Shown one piece after another: positions 33,274 to 40,851 of a DNA stretch of 64,000 nucleotides. The notes beneath the pieces are model-generated. The model was not told the origin of the DNA and did no database searches. It was given only the letters and a program-made list of their open reading frames with translations. Made by a program: the position numbers and the translations under genes. The stretch is from Terriglobia bacterium (GTDB lineage Bacteria; Acidobacteriota; Terriglobia; Terriglobales; Acidobacteriaceae): assembly GCA_020072645.1 (NCBI GenBank), contig JAIQGK010000012.1, forward strand, positions 496,001 to 560,000, given 5' to 3'. How positions within the stretch are numbered: position 1 is the stretch's first letter; each line of letters opens with the position of its first letter.

Positions 33274-34553
33274 CGGGCACTCTCTTGATGCTTCAACAGC
33301 GGGGCCAGAGCGTCCAGGGTGCGCCGCGTGGCTCCGGCATGTTTGCTAAATAAATCTTTTGCAAGGCGACCCATGCGCTGTAGTTCATCGGGATGGCCCA
33401 ATAATGAGAGAAACTGTGTGCCAAGAGTTTCAGCCGTAACGGTCTTTACTGCCTTGCCTTGCTCAAAGATGCTGACGACCTCGCGGAAATTAAAAGTATG
33501 CGGTCCCACCAGAATGGCAGCGCCGTACTGCGCGGGTTCAAGAATATTGTGGCCACCCGTGGGAACCATGCTGCCGCCCACAAACGCGATGTCCGCCAGT
33601 TCATAAATTGCGGCGAGTTCCCCAACGCTATCCAGCAGGAAGATGCCGCTGCGAATCGCTTGCGGCGGTTGCCAAAGAGTACGGCGCTGAAGAACAAAGC
33701 CCTCTGTCGAAATCAAAGCTGCCACTTTTTCAAACCGCTCAGGATGCCGTGGCGCCATGACCATCACGGCCTTGGGGAATTGCTGCTGGACTGTCTTGAA
33801 TGCCGCCAGCAGCAGCTCTTCTTCGCCTTCAGCGGTGCTGCCGCAGACGATTATTGGCGACTCTTTGTCGATAGCTGCCCGCAGGCCGGTCACCAACACG
33901 GTTTGAGCACTTGGGCGAATATCGAATTTCAAATTGCCGCTGACTCGCACACGTTCAGTGGGAGCGCCAATTTCGCGCAGACGCTCGGCGTCTACTGTTG
34001 TTTGCGCCAGAAACAAATCCACTTCAGAGAGTACGCGTCCAAAGAACCATTTGAAGCGCCTGTAACGGGGGTATGAGCGGTCAGAGATGCGCGCATTCAC
34101 GATTGCCAGCGACGTCTGCCGCTTGCCGGCCAGATGGAGCAGGTTGGGCCAGAACTCGGTTTCTGCGATCACGATCAGCTGCGGCTTCAAAGCATTCAGA
34201 TATCTTCGGACAGCAAAGCCAAAATCTAGCGGCATGAAGAAAACGCGGCTTTCGCCAAAGCGCTGGCGCGCCAGCGCCTGGCCGGTGGCTGTGGTGGTCG
34301 AGACAAAAATCTGCCGATCGGGATTTTGCTGCTTCAGGTCATTGATCAACTGGCTTACCGCCAGCACTTCGCCCACGGAAACGGCATGCACCCATATAGA
34401 TCCGGGCTGGGCATCATTCAATCGAGCAGGGACAAAACCGAGGCGCTCCGCCAGTCCGGAGCGGTATTTGCCCAGGCGGAGCATCTGAATGATCCACCAT
34501 GGCAGCGAGAGCAGCGCCGCACAGGCCAGAAGCAAACTGTAGAAAACATACAT
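33270..34553 (-). CDS. waaA: 3-deoxy-D-manno-octulosonic acid (Kdo) transferase
   Basis: 427 residues from the ATG at 34553, which starts the usual membrane anchor (MYVFYSLLLACAALLSLPWWIIQ); the frame is open much further up but without family character. GT30 motifs: RLGFVPAR, SIWVHAVSVGEVLAVSQLI, FVSTTTATGQALA, ETEFWPNLLHL, NARISDRSYPRYR, GNLKFDI, PRHPERFEKV, FVGGSMVPTGGHNILEPAQYGAAILVGPHTFNF. Adds Kdo to lipid IVA. First gene of the waaA-lpxK-rfaE1-rfaE2-waaC run; divergent from the next gene with a 64-base gap. Confidence 0.95.
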   Translation of the reverse strand: MYVFYSLLLACAALLSLPWWIIQMLRLGKYRSGLAERLGFVPARLNDAQPGSIWVHAVSVGEVLAVSQLINDLKQQNPDRQIFVSTTTATGQALARQRFGESRVFFMPLDFGFAVRRYLNALKPQLIVIAETEFWPNLLHLAGKRQTSLAIVNARISDRSYPRYRRFKWFFGRVLSEVDLFLAQTTVDAERLREIGAPTERVRVSGNLKFDIRPSAQTVLVTGLRAAIDKESPIIVCGSTAEGEEELLLAAFKTVQQQFPKAVMVMAPRHPERFEKVAALISTEGFVLQRRTLWQPPQAIRSGIFLLDSVGELAAIYELADIAFVGGSMVPTGGHNILEPAQYGAAILVGPHTFNFREVVSIFEQGKAVKTVTAETLGTQFLSLLGHPDELQRMGRLAKDLFSKHAGATRRTLDALAPLLKHQESAR

Positions 34554-34617
34554 TGAATGACTTGGACATTCTATGGAAACGGCGGGGTTGTGCAAACCTG
34601 CCCGGCGGCTGGATATA

Positions 34618-35265
34618 ATGAATTTTGTGAAAGCCGCCCGCATCAGCCTTTGTGTCGTCCTGCTTACCACGCTGCTTTTCAGCGAAAAGCATTTCAATCC
34701 GCCGCCAGCCAACCATGCCAGCACATATCCGCTGCATGAGGCGCATAACGACGAAAAGGTGACCATCGCCGCCGATCCAGTGGACGCTCAGAAAATGTCC
34801 GGGATATTCAAAGAGAATTACTGGGAGCGTGGCCTTTTTCCGGTGCGCCTGCTGATTTCCAATGACGGCGATCAGACGCTGATGCTTCAGGACCTGAAGA
34901 TCGAATACATCACGGCTCGACGGGACAAGCTGCAGCCGGCGAGCAACGAAGACATCTATCGCAAGTTCGTCAGGCCTAATCGCGCGGACCAGAGCCATCC
35001 GGGGATGCATCTGCCGTTCCCTGTAGGCAAGAAAAAAGAGGCTATCAGCAAGGACACGCAGGAAGAGTATGAGTCGGCGCAATTCGCCGCTGTTCCGGTG
35101 ACGCCGCATTCCACCCATGCCGGATATTTATTTTTTGACATGCAGGGAGATCCGCCAGAACCGGGAGCGCATTTGTATGTCTCCGGCATCAAGGCCGGCA
35201 CCAAAGAGCTGTTCTACTTTGATATTCCGATGGATAAGCCGGAAAGCGCACCTGCTCCCAAATAA
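34618..35265 (+). CDS. Exported protein of unknown function
   Basis: 215 residues from ATG 34618 (an upstream ATG at 34573 is also in frame but gives a poor leader). Signal-anchor segment FVKAARISLCVVLLTTLLF, then a soluble part with a beta-rich core: VTIAADPVDAQKMSGIFKENYWERGLFPVRLLISNDGDQTLML, and near the end TPHSTHAGYLFFDMQGDP and FDIPMDKPE. The layout resembles small periplasmic Ig-like or FixG-like domains, but no family is recognised. A TATAAT overlaps the start region (34614-34619), so the true start may be the GTG at 34627. gatB follows 27 bases later. Confidence 0.7.
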   Translation: MNFVKAARISLCVVLLTTLLFSEKHFNPPPANHASTYPLHEAHNDEKVTIAADPVDAQKMSGIFKENYWERGLFPVRLLISNDGDQTLMLQDLKIEYITARRDKLQPASNEDIYRKFVRPNRADQSHPGMHLPFPVGKKKEAISKDTQEEYESAQFAAVPVTPHSTHAGYLFFDMQGDPPEPGAHLYVSGIKAGTKELFYFDIPMDKPESAPAPK

Positions 35266-35292
35266 GCATTCAGTTGCCTCTATAATCTTTCC

Positions 35293-36789
35293 ATGCCCGC
35301 CAGTCCCAAGCCTGCCAGTTCGCTTTCTTCAGCCCTGCGCGAGAAATATGAGCCGGTGATCGGGCTGGAGGTGCACGTTCAACTGCTCACGCAGACCAAG
35401 ATTTTCTGTGGCTGCTCCACTCAGTTTGGCGCTCCGCCCAACACAAATGTCTGCCCAGTATGCCTGGGACTGCCCGGCGCACTGCCGGTACTCAACAAGC
35501 GCGCGGTAGAGTTTGCCGTGCTGGCTTCACAGGCACTGAATTGCCAGGTGCGAGAGACTTCAATCTTTGCCCGCAAGAATTATTTTTATCCTGACCTGCC
35601 CAAGGGCTACCAGATTTCGCAGTTTGATAAGCCGCTGGCCGAACATGGCTATATTGAGATTACGCAAGCAGGCGGCGGCAGTAAGAAAATCGGCATCACG
35701 CGGTTGCACATGGAAGAGGATGCGGGCAAGAGCATTCACGACGGTCTGGTCGATTCGAATACCTATACGTCGATTGACTTGAACCGTAGCGGGACGCCGC
35801 TGGTGGAAATAGTCAGCGAGCCTGACATGCGATCGGCGGATGAGGCGTTTGAATACCTGACGCTGCTGAAAGAGATCATCCTGTACACGGGCGTGAGCGA
35901 TTGCAATATGGAAGAAGGATCGCTGCGCTGCGATGCCAATGTAAGCGTACGTCCGCGCGGAGAGGAAAAGTTCGGTACCAAGGCGGAAATCAAGAACGTG
36001 AATTCCTTCCGCTTTATCCGCGACGCCATTGAGTATGAGATTGACCGGCAGATTGAAGCGCTGGAAGCGGGCGAGCGCATTCAGCAGGAAACGCGTCTCT
36101 ATAATGCCCAGGAAGGCCGGACCTACAGCATGCGATCCAAAGAGCAGGCGCATGACTATCGCTACTTTCCCGAGCCTGATCTGCTGCCGCTGGTGGTGGA
36201 TGCACGAAAGCAGGAGGGAATCAGGAAGACTTTGCCGGAATTGCCGGAAGCGCGCCGCAAGCGCATGGTGGCCGACTATGGCATTACTGAGTATGACGCT
36301 CGGGTCTTGACAGTGACAAAGTCGCTGGCCGACCAGTTTGAAGAGGCCGCCAAAGCGGCAAAGAATCCCAAGCGCGTGGCGAACCTGGTACAGGGCGAAC
36401 TGATGGGCCGATTAAAAGCGGCAAGCCTGGAGATTGAACAGTCCCCTATTTCAATGAAAGGCGTGGCGCTGTCCGCTGATCTGGCGGAGTCGGGTGCTAT
36501 TTCCAGCAAGATCCTCAAAGATCTTTACGACAAGGCATTTGCTTCTCATGAAGATTTTCCCGCAGTCTATGAGCGGGAAAAGCCGCAGCAGATTACGGAT
36601 GTAGCAGCTCTGGAAAAGATCATCGACGAAATCATTGCCGCAAATCCGAAACAACTGGAACAATACCGCGCCGGTAAGACGACCATCCTAGGATTTTTTG
36701 TAGGCCAGGTGATGAAGGCGTCAAAAGGGCAGGCCAAGCCGGAGCTGGTGAATGAGTTGCTGAAGAAGCAACTAGCAGCTAGCAGCTAG
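35293..36789 (+). CDS. gatB: Aspartyl/glutamyl-tRNA(Asn/Gln) amidotransferase subunit B
   Basis: 498 residues. Subunit of GatCAB, which converts Glu-tRNA-Gln and Asp-tRNA-Asn to the amide forms. Motifs: YEPVIGLEVHVQLLTQTKIFCGCSTQFGAPPNTNVCPVCLGLPGALPVLN (zinc cysteines), FARKNYFYPDLPKGYQISQFD, LHMEEDAGKSIHD, DLNRSGTPLVEIVSEPD, MEEGSLRCDANVSVRP, KNVNSFRFIRDAIEYEIDRQ, and a C-terminal YqeY-like tail with GFFVGQVMKASKGQAKPELVNELLKKQL. The last codons and the TAG stop lie inside a 30-bp repeat (36767-36796). TATAAT sits 6 bases before the ATG. gatA and gatC are not here. Confidence 0.96.
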   Translation: MPASPKPASSLSSALREKYEPVIGLEVHVQLLTQTKIFCGCSTQFGAPPNTNVCPVCLGLPGALPVLNKRAVEFAVLASQALNCQVRETSIFARKNYFYPDLPKGYQISQFDKPLAEHGYIEITQAGGGSKKIGITRLHMEEDAGKSIHDGLVDSNTYTSIDLNRSGTPLVEIVSEPDMRSADEAFEYLTLLKEIILYTGVSDCNMEEGSLRCDANVSVRPRGEEKFGTKAEIKNVNSFRFIRDAIEYEIDRQIEALEAGERIQQETRLYNAQEGRTYSMRSKEQAHDYRYFPEPDLLPLVVDARKQEGIRKTLPELPEARRKRMVADYGITEYDARVLTVTKSLADQFEEAAKAAKNPKRVANLVQGELMGRLKAASLEIEQSPISMKGVALSADLAESGAISSKILKDLYDKAFASHEDFPAVYEREKPQQITDVAALEKIIDEIIAANPKQLEQYRAGKTTILGFFVGQVMKASKGQAKPELVNELLKKQLAASS

Positions 36790-36796
36790 CAACTGG
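36767..36796 (+). repeat. Left inverted repeat of the S23-like cassette
   Basis: Built of TAGC-rich words, beginning AGCAACTAGCAGCT and ending TAGCAACTGG. It matches the reverse complement of 37258-37287 at 26 of 30 positions. It contains the gatB stop codon (36787-36789). Confidence 0.7.
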
Positions 36797-36805
36797 CCAA
36801 ACCAA

Positions 36806-37171
36806 TTAAGATTTTCGTTCCGAGCCAACTTTACGTGTTAGTGCAACCAACATTCTCTTCACCTCGGCGAGTTGCTGGTCGAGAATGAGATATGCCTCCT
36901 CATTCAAATAGCCAAGGTCCTTTGCAAGCAGGAGGTGATATTCCATCTCATTTGCCGAACCACAAGCAATCTGAAGGAATCTATGAAGTTCTGAATTGCC
37001 GAGCCGCCCACACCCCTCAGCTATATTTGCAGGAATGGAAGAACTACACCTTCTAATCCGGCTTACTAAGCCGAACATTTCATGCTTGGGAAATGTCTCT
37101 GTTGCGCGATACGTTGCGAGGACCAGTTCGTGAGCTTTTTCCCAGACTTTGAAGTCGCGAAAATCTTTCAT
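36806..37171 (-). CDS. Four-helix-bundle protein of the S23/Avd-like family
   Basis: 121 residues from ATG 37171, with GGGGGGAGA directly upstream (a further ATG at 37195 is weaker). MKDFRDFKVWEKAHELVLATYRAT, FGLVSRIRRCSSSIPANIAEGCGR, ELHRFLQIACGSANEMEYHLLLAKDLGYL and a C-terminal helix match the '23S rRNA-intervening sequence protein' / four-helix bundle family. Members occur inside 23S rRNA intervening sequences, as Avd accessory proteins of diversity-generating retroelements, and as scattered lone genes; they bind nucleic acid in the cases studied. No reverse transcriptase or rRNA gene is nearby. The gene is enclosed by 30-bp inverted repeats between two convergent genes. Confidence 0.9.
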   Translation of the reverse strand: MKDFRDFKVWEKAHELVLATYRATETFPKHEMFGLVSRIRRCSSSIPANIAEGCGRLGNSELHRFLQIACGSANEMEYHLLLAKDLGYLNEEAYLILDQQLAEVKRMLVALTRKVGSERKS

Positions 37172-37257
37172 TTCTCCCCCCGAAAGTGCAGCCAATCTCC
37201 GCGGCCGCGGCAGGCGAAAGCGCTCACGTTACTGTCGCAACCTGCCACGGCTAGTTA

Positions 37258-37287
37258 CCAGTTGCTATTTGCCAGCTGCTATTTGCT
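37258..37287 (-). repeat. Right inverted repeat of the S23-like cassette
   Basis: Reverse complement begins AGCAAATAGCAGCT and ends TAGCAACTGG. 26 of 30 bases match the left repeat. It contains the stop codon of the MBL gene (37279-37281), mirroring the left side. Confidence 0.7.
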
Positions 37288-38211
37288 CAAATGCCCATGC
37301 GAATTCTTCGGACCGCTGGGCTTGTTCTTCAGGCTGTCATACAGAATCTCAATGAACATGTCAGTTTTGATGAAGCCCTGTCCCCATGAATCCCATTTGG
37401 CCAAGACTTTTTCCTGCTTGAGCTGATCGAGAGTTTTTCCCTTCTTGATTCCGGCTTCGACGGCGGCGGAAGTTTCTTTCAATGTGGTGACGAATTTTCT
37501 TAAGTCGTCCTTGGTTCCGAGCGGGCCGTGGCCGGGAATGATCTTCACGTCGTCTGGGACTTCGGACAGGACTTTCTCGTCGCCGGCGATCATGCCTTGT
37601 ACGCTGCCGCCGCTATCGATGTCGATAAACGGGAACATGCCGCCGTTAAAGAAATCATCGCCCATGTGGACCACATTGGACTGCTTGAAAAAGATCACGC
37701 TGTCGCCATCGGTGTGGCCATTGGGAAAATGGATGGCGTGAATATCTTCGCCGTTCAGATGGACCGAAACATCGTTTTCAAAGGTGATGATGGGCAGAGC
37801 AGTCTTTTCGGCAGGCTTGGTTTCGCCGAAACGGGTCTTGCCGCCGGTGACCAGGCGCTTGCGCACGTTTTCCTGCGCCACGATCGGGGCTTTTTCGCCG
37901 AAATGTGGATTGCCGCCGGTGTGGTCACCGTGCCAGTGCGTGTTCAGGACGACTTTGACCGGTTTGTCGGTAATGCCTTTCAGAGCGGCTTCAATCTTGT
38001 CTGCGAGCGGCAGGAACTCATCGTCCACCATGACAATGCCGTCGTCGCCGACGGAGGCTGCGATATTTCCGCCCGCGCCTTCAATCATGTAAACGCTCCC
38101 CGCAACTTTCTGAACTTTCATTTCAACCTTGCTGAAATCCTGGCCCTGGGCAAAAGCGTGCATGGAGCCAAACAGTCCAACCAAAACTATCGCAAGAATA
38201 ATTTTCCGCAT
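37279..38211 (-). CDS. Exported metallo-beta-lactamase-fold hydrolase (class B-like/cyclase-like)
   Basis: 310 residues from ATG 38211, with GAGAGGACAACG upstream and a clear signal peptide (MRKIILAIVLVGLFGSMHAFA). Mature domain: GSVYMIEGAGGNIAASVGDDGIVMVDDEF, metal motif NTHWHGDHTGGN, FPNGHTDGDSVIFF, HMGDDFFNGGMFPF and IPGHGPLG. This is a two-metal MBL fold of the group of periplasmic cyclase-like or quinoprotein-relay-like hydrolases; true beta-lactamase activity is unproven. Its tail (SLKNKPSGPKNSHGHLSK) ends within the right inverted repeat of the S23-like cassette. Confidence 0.86.
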   Translation of the reverse strand: MRKIILAIVLVGLFGSMHAFAQGQDFSKVEMKVQKVAGSVYMIEGAGGNIAASVGDDGIVMVDDEFLPLADKIEAALKGITDKPVKVVLNTHWHGDHTGGNPHFGEKAPIVAQENVRKRLVTGGKTRFGETKPAEKTALPIITFENDVSVHLNGEDIHAIHFPNGHTDGDSVIFFKQSNVVHMGDDFFNGGMFPFIDIDSGGSVQGMIAGDEKVLSEVPDDVKIIPGHGPLGTKDDLRKFVTTLKETSAAVEAGIKKGKTLDQLKQEKVLAKWDSWGQGFIKTDMFIEILYDSLKNKPSGPKNSHGHLSK

Positions 38212-38392
38212 CGTTGTCCTCTCTGAGACCTGCATAAGGTATCGCGTTAGCGTGGTGAAAGGGACAATCTTAGACATCAACGGCACAGACTTCAAACTTA
38301 ATCTGTAATTGCAAATCGCCGAGGCGGGTCGAATTGGAAATTATGGGCGTCTCACCGATAAAATGGCGGAAACAAATTCTGACGGAGGAACC

Positions 38393-39670
38393 ATGCCGAA
38401 AGTTAAACACGTCTCGGCGAAAAATGGCGACGTGATCGTGCTGGTGGGCACCATGAAGGGCGCATTTGTGCTGCGCTCGAATAAAGCACGCAAGAAATGG
38501 GACGTGGGCGGGCCATACTCGATAGGTGCACCGGTCTATGCCATGGCATTTGACCAGCGCCAGGGTCGCCGCAGGCTGTGGTGGGCCCAGCAGAGCTTCC
38601 AATGGGGCACGGTGCTGTGCTCGTCTGACGATTACGGCAAGACCGTCACAGAGCCGGAAGCTTATTCAGTCAAGTTCCCAGAGGAATCCAAGCTGACGCT
38701 CAAGAATATCTGGCAGATCACGCCCGGACGCAATGACGATCCTGACACACTCTATTGCGGTGTGGAACCTGCAGCGCTGTTTGAGTCGCGCGACGCGGGA
38801 AAGACGTGGACGCCGGTGGAAGGGCTGTTGAATCATCCTCATCGCTCAAAGTGGCAGCCCGGCGGCGGCGGGCTGTGCCTGCATACGATTGTGCCGGACG
38901 CGACAAACCCAAAGCGCATGATGATTGCCATTTCCACGGCCGGTGCATATCGCACGGATGATGGTGGAGCCACGTGGCAGGCGCGGAACAACGGCGTAAG
39001 AGCAGAGTTTCTGCCGGACAAGCATCCGGAGTTTGGCCAGTGCGTGCACAAGGTGGTGCAACATCGCGACCGGCCGGAGCGGCTATTTCTGCAAAACCAT
39101 TGGGGGCTTTATCGCAGCGATGATGGCGGCAACTCCTGGAAGGACATCGCGAACGGCGTGCCGTCGGATTTTGGCTTCTGCATGGCCGCGCATCCGCACG
39201 ATCCGGAGACGGTTTACATTGTGCCGATTGAGTCAGACCAATATCGCTGCACGCCGGAAGGAAAGCTGCGGGTCTATAGGACAACCAATGCGGGCGAAAG
39301 CTGGGAACCACTCACGCGTGGCCTGCCGCAGAAGAACGCCATGGAAACTGTTCTGCGCGATGCGCTCGCAACGGATACATGCGATCCCGCTGGTGTTTAT
39401 TTCGGGACGAGAAGTGGCAAGGTCTATGGATCGAGCGATGATGGGAAATCCTGGAAGGTGATTATCGAGGGCCTGCCGGCGGTGGTTTGCGTGAAGGCGG
39501 CATGGGTGGGCGGAGATGGAACGGATTCACCGCGGAGACGCGGAGACGCGGAGAAGAGGAAGATCGGAAAAAGCAAAGCCAGCAACAGCAAAGCAGGAAG
39601 AAGCAGGGCGGCCGGAAAATCCAAGTCTGCAAAGCGCAAAGGCCCTGGCCGCGCGCGGGCTGCGAGATAG
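38393..39670 (+). CDS. BNR-repeat (sialidase/VPS10-like propeller) protein with repeat-derived basic tail
   Basis: 425 residues from ATG 38393, set by GGAGG 6 bases upstream. Several BNR/Asp-box repeats mark a beta-propeller: SRDAGKTWTPV, TDDGGATWQA, SDDGGNSWKDI, TTNAGESWEPL, SSDDGKSWKVI. No signal peptide, so probably cytoplasmic. Proteins of this type are glycosidase-like but usually of unknown activity; catalytic sialidase residues cannot be assigned. From ~residue 380 the sequence turns into an Arg/Lys/Ser-rich tail; its DNA begins with a CGGAGACG tandem unit typical of intergenic repeats. The MoaD-like gene starts 3 bases after the stop, suggesting co-translation. Confidence 0.82.
   Translation: MPKVKHVSAKNGDVIVLVGTMKGAFVLRSNKARKKWDVGGPYSIGAPVYAMAFDQRQGRRRLWWAQQSFQWGTVLCSSDDYGKTVTEPEAYSVKFPEESKLTLKNIWQITPGRNDDPDTLYCGVEPAALFESRDAGKTWTPVEGLLNHPHRSKWQPGGGGLCLHTIVPDATNPKRMMIAISTAGAYRTDDGGATWQARNNGVRAEFLPDKHPEFGQCVHKVVQHRDRPERLFLQNHWGLYRSDDGGNSWKDIANGVPSDFGFCMAAHPHDPETVYIVPIESDQYRCTPEGKLRVYRTTNAGESWEPLTRGLPQKNAMETVLRDALATDTCDPAGVYFGTRSGKVYGSSDDGKSWKVIIEGLPAVVCVKAAWVGGDGTDSPRRRGDAEKRKIGKSKASNSKAGRSRAAGKSKSAKRKGPGRARAAR
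39528..39558 (+). repeat. CGGAGACG short tandem repeat inside a coding region
   Basis: CACCGCGGAGACGCGGAGAC followed by GCGGAGAAGAG. It resembles the CACCGCAGAGACGCAGAG-type intergenic repeats of many bacteria and starts the basic tail of the BNR protein. Confidence 0.6.
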
Positions 39671-39673
39671 CCT

Positions 39674-39955
39674 GTGCCAATCACGGTCCGTATACCAACG
39701 TATCTGGCTTCGTTTGCTGGGGGCCGCAACCTGCTTGCGGTAGACGGCTCACCGGCGACCGTCGCGGAAACGCTCACAGCGCTGTGGAAGGAATATCCCG
39801 GCCTGCAAGACCGGATTGTGGATGAACAGGGCATGGTCCGCCAGCACATCAACATATTCGTGGGCGACGAGGCCATCCGCTTTGCTGACGGGCTGGCAAC
39901 GAAGGTTCCTGCCGATGCAGAGATATTGATTGTTCCGGCGGTGAGTGGCGGGTGA
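39674..39955 (+). CDS. MoaD/ThiS-like ubiquitin-fold sulfur carrier
   Basis: 93 residues, GTG start 3 bases after the BNR gene. Beta-grasp protein: MPITVRIPTYLASFAGGRNLLAVDGSPATVAETLTALWKEYPGL, INIFVGDEAIRFADGL, and ends in AEILIVPAVSGG. The C-terminal Gly-Gly is the mark of carriers that are adenylated and thiocarboxylated for molybdopterin, thiamine or cysteine synthesis, or other sulfur transfer. Pairing with a BNR protein suggests a non-molybdopterin role, but no E1-like partner is in the window. Its last ~117 bases are duplicated at 40624-40740. Confidence 0.87.
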   Translation: MPITVRIPTYLASFAGGRNLLAVDGSPATVAETLTALWKEYPGLQDRIVDEQGMVRQHINIFVGDEAIRFADGLATKVPADAEILIVPAVSGG

Positions 39956-39956
39956 G

Positions 39957-40157
39957 TTAAGAGGCAGAGCGAAGGGCACGCTCGACAGCCGGTGTGAGTT
40001 TTATGGCCACGAAATAATCGTCGGGATATAGATAATCTTCCCCTGACTCATCGACCACACGCAGCATTCCGAGCCTGGCCGCAGCCGAATCACGCGTGAG
40101 CTGGTAGATTTTGCGTAATTCCAGCGAGGCGGGATAGTCATCGTTTCTTACACACAC
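39957..40157 (-). CDS. Small unknown protein, downstream partner of a decayed gene
   Basis: 66 residues from the GTG at 40157: NDDYPASLELRKIYQL, RLGMLRVVDESGEDYLYP, DDYFVAIKLTPAVERAL. This pattern matches small proteins I recall from many soil and freshwater bacteria, of unknown role. The frame is open further upstream to 40424, but that part is the frameshifted end of another gene, so the apparent 155-residue protein is an artefact. Coding ends 2 bases after the MoaD-like gene (convergent). It is predicted intact, but its usual upstream partner is broken. Confidence 0.6.
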   Translation of the reverse strand: MCVRNDDYPASLELRKIYQLTRDSAAARLGMLRVVDESGEDYLYPDDYFVAIKLTPAVERALRSAS

Positions 40158-40188
40158 GACGGGTTGTGACCCCGCGGGCCCTTTTTTT

Positions 40189-40424
40189 CTAGGAGATGAT
40201 CCGTTTGATTTTGATTTCTTTTCTGCCAATGCCGTGCGCCTCATACCAATGCAGTTCGCCTCAATGTATCGTACCATCAGAAAAAATCGGATTGATGCAA
40301 TTCCTTTGAGTTTTCTCCAGCGGCCACGGCCATAGACCTTTCGAAGCCGTTTCAGCTCGCGAATGGACCTGCCGACCGCAATTAGCTCAATCCCGGAAAT
40401 TTCACCTACAAGTTGAAAAGTCAC
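40189..40424 (-). pseudogene. Degraded small gene (IELIAVG...HWYEAHGIG type)
   Basis: The first frame reads IELIAVGRSIRELKRLRKVYGRGRWRKLKGIASIRF, then loses register at a run of six T (near 40283). In the next frame it continues SDGTIH-stop-GELHWYEAHGIGRKEIKIKRIIS and ends at TAG (40189-40191). The stop inside is TGA where an arginine (CGA) would fit, a one-base change. One frameshift plus one nonsense change make it a clear pseudogene. The intact form is a ~75-residue protein of unknown function that I recall from other bacteria. It lies directly upstream of the 66-residue gene on the same strand. Confidence 0.7.
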
Positions 40425-40487
40425 TCGCGATTTTCCGCTGTCATGTATCCAGACAGCTTGAACTGAAACTATTTTAGCGGAGCAGCG

Positions 40488-40623
40488 TCCAGCGGCATGC
40501 TTGCTTCCTTAAAAACCTTCGTGACGGCACCTCGGGCCGACGCTATAGACGATGAAGCTTTTCTTGTCGAAGCTGTATGCGCGGATGAGCCGTTCAGCCA
40601 TGCCGTAGCCATCAACATCCACA
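40488..40623 (-). pseudogene. Decayed copy of the 3' end of the gene at 42475-43713
   Basis: Reads AVDVDGYGMAERLIRAYSFD...SFIVYSVG and, after a frameshift, VTKVF and EASMPL. The intact gene has AVDVDGDGLAELLFREYGFD...GFIIYGVG...VTKVFEGASMPLR. DNA identity is roughly 70 percent over 42480-42613. No other part of that gene is recognisable here, and it abuts the MoaD-like fragment. Confidence 0.7.
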
Positions 40624-40740
40624 GCAGCACGTCAACATATTCGTGGGCGACGAGGCCATCCGCTTTGCCGACGGGCTGGCAATGAAGGTCCCTGCCGATG
40701 CAGAGATATTGATTGTTCCGGCGGTGAGCGGCGGGTAGTT
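40624..40740 (+). pseudogene. Duplicated 3' fragment of the MoaD/ThiS-like gene
   Basis: Matches 39842-39958 with about six differences in ~117 bases (HINIFVGDEAIRFADGLA...AEILIVPAVSGG repeated as HVNIFVGDEAIRFADGLA...). It has no start and no upstream half. The high identity implies a recent duplication or correction between copies. Confidence 0.85.
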
Positions 40741-40851
40741 TGGCATAAGATGTTTTGCCTAAGTCCTATCTAGTTGTTACATAAGATCGAAATTCTCCAA
40801 CCAAAGAGAAATCGCTTTTGTTATATTGTTCCAGCTTCTCTGGAGATTCTT

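Noticed and set aside
36806-37171. S23-like gene as the Avd protein of a diversity-generating retroelement
   Set aside because: No reverse transcriptase, template repeat or variable target gene was found nearby.
40497-40685. 62-codon plus-strand ORF
   Set aside because: It crosses the junction of two duplicated gene fragments and reads the first one antisense.
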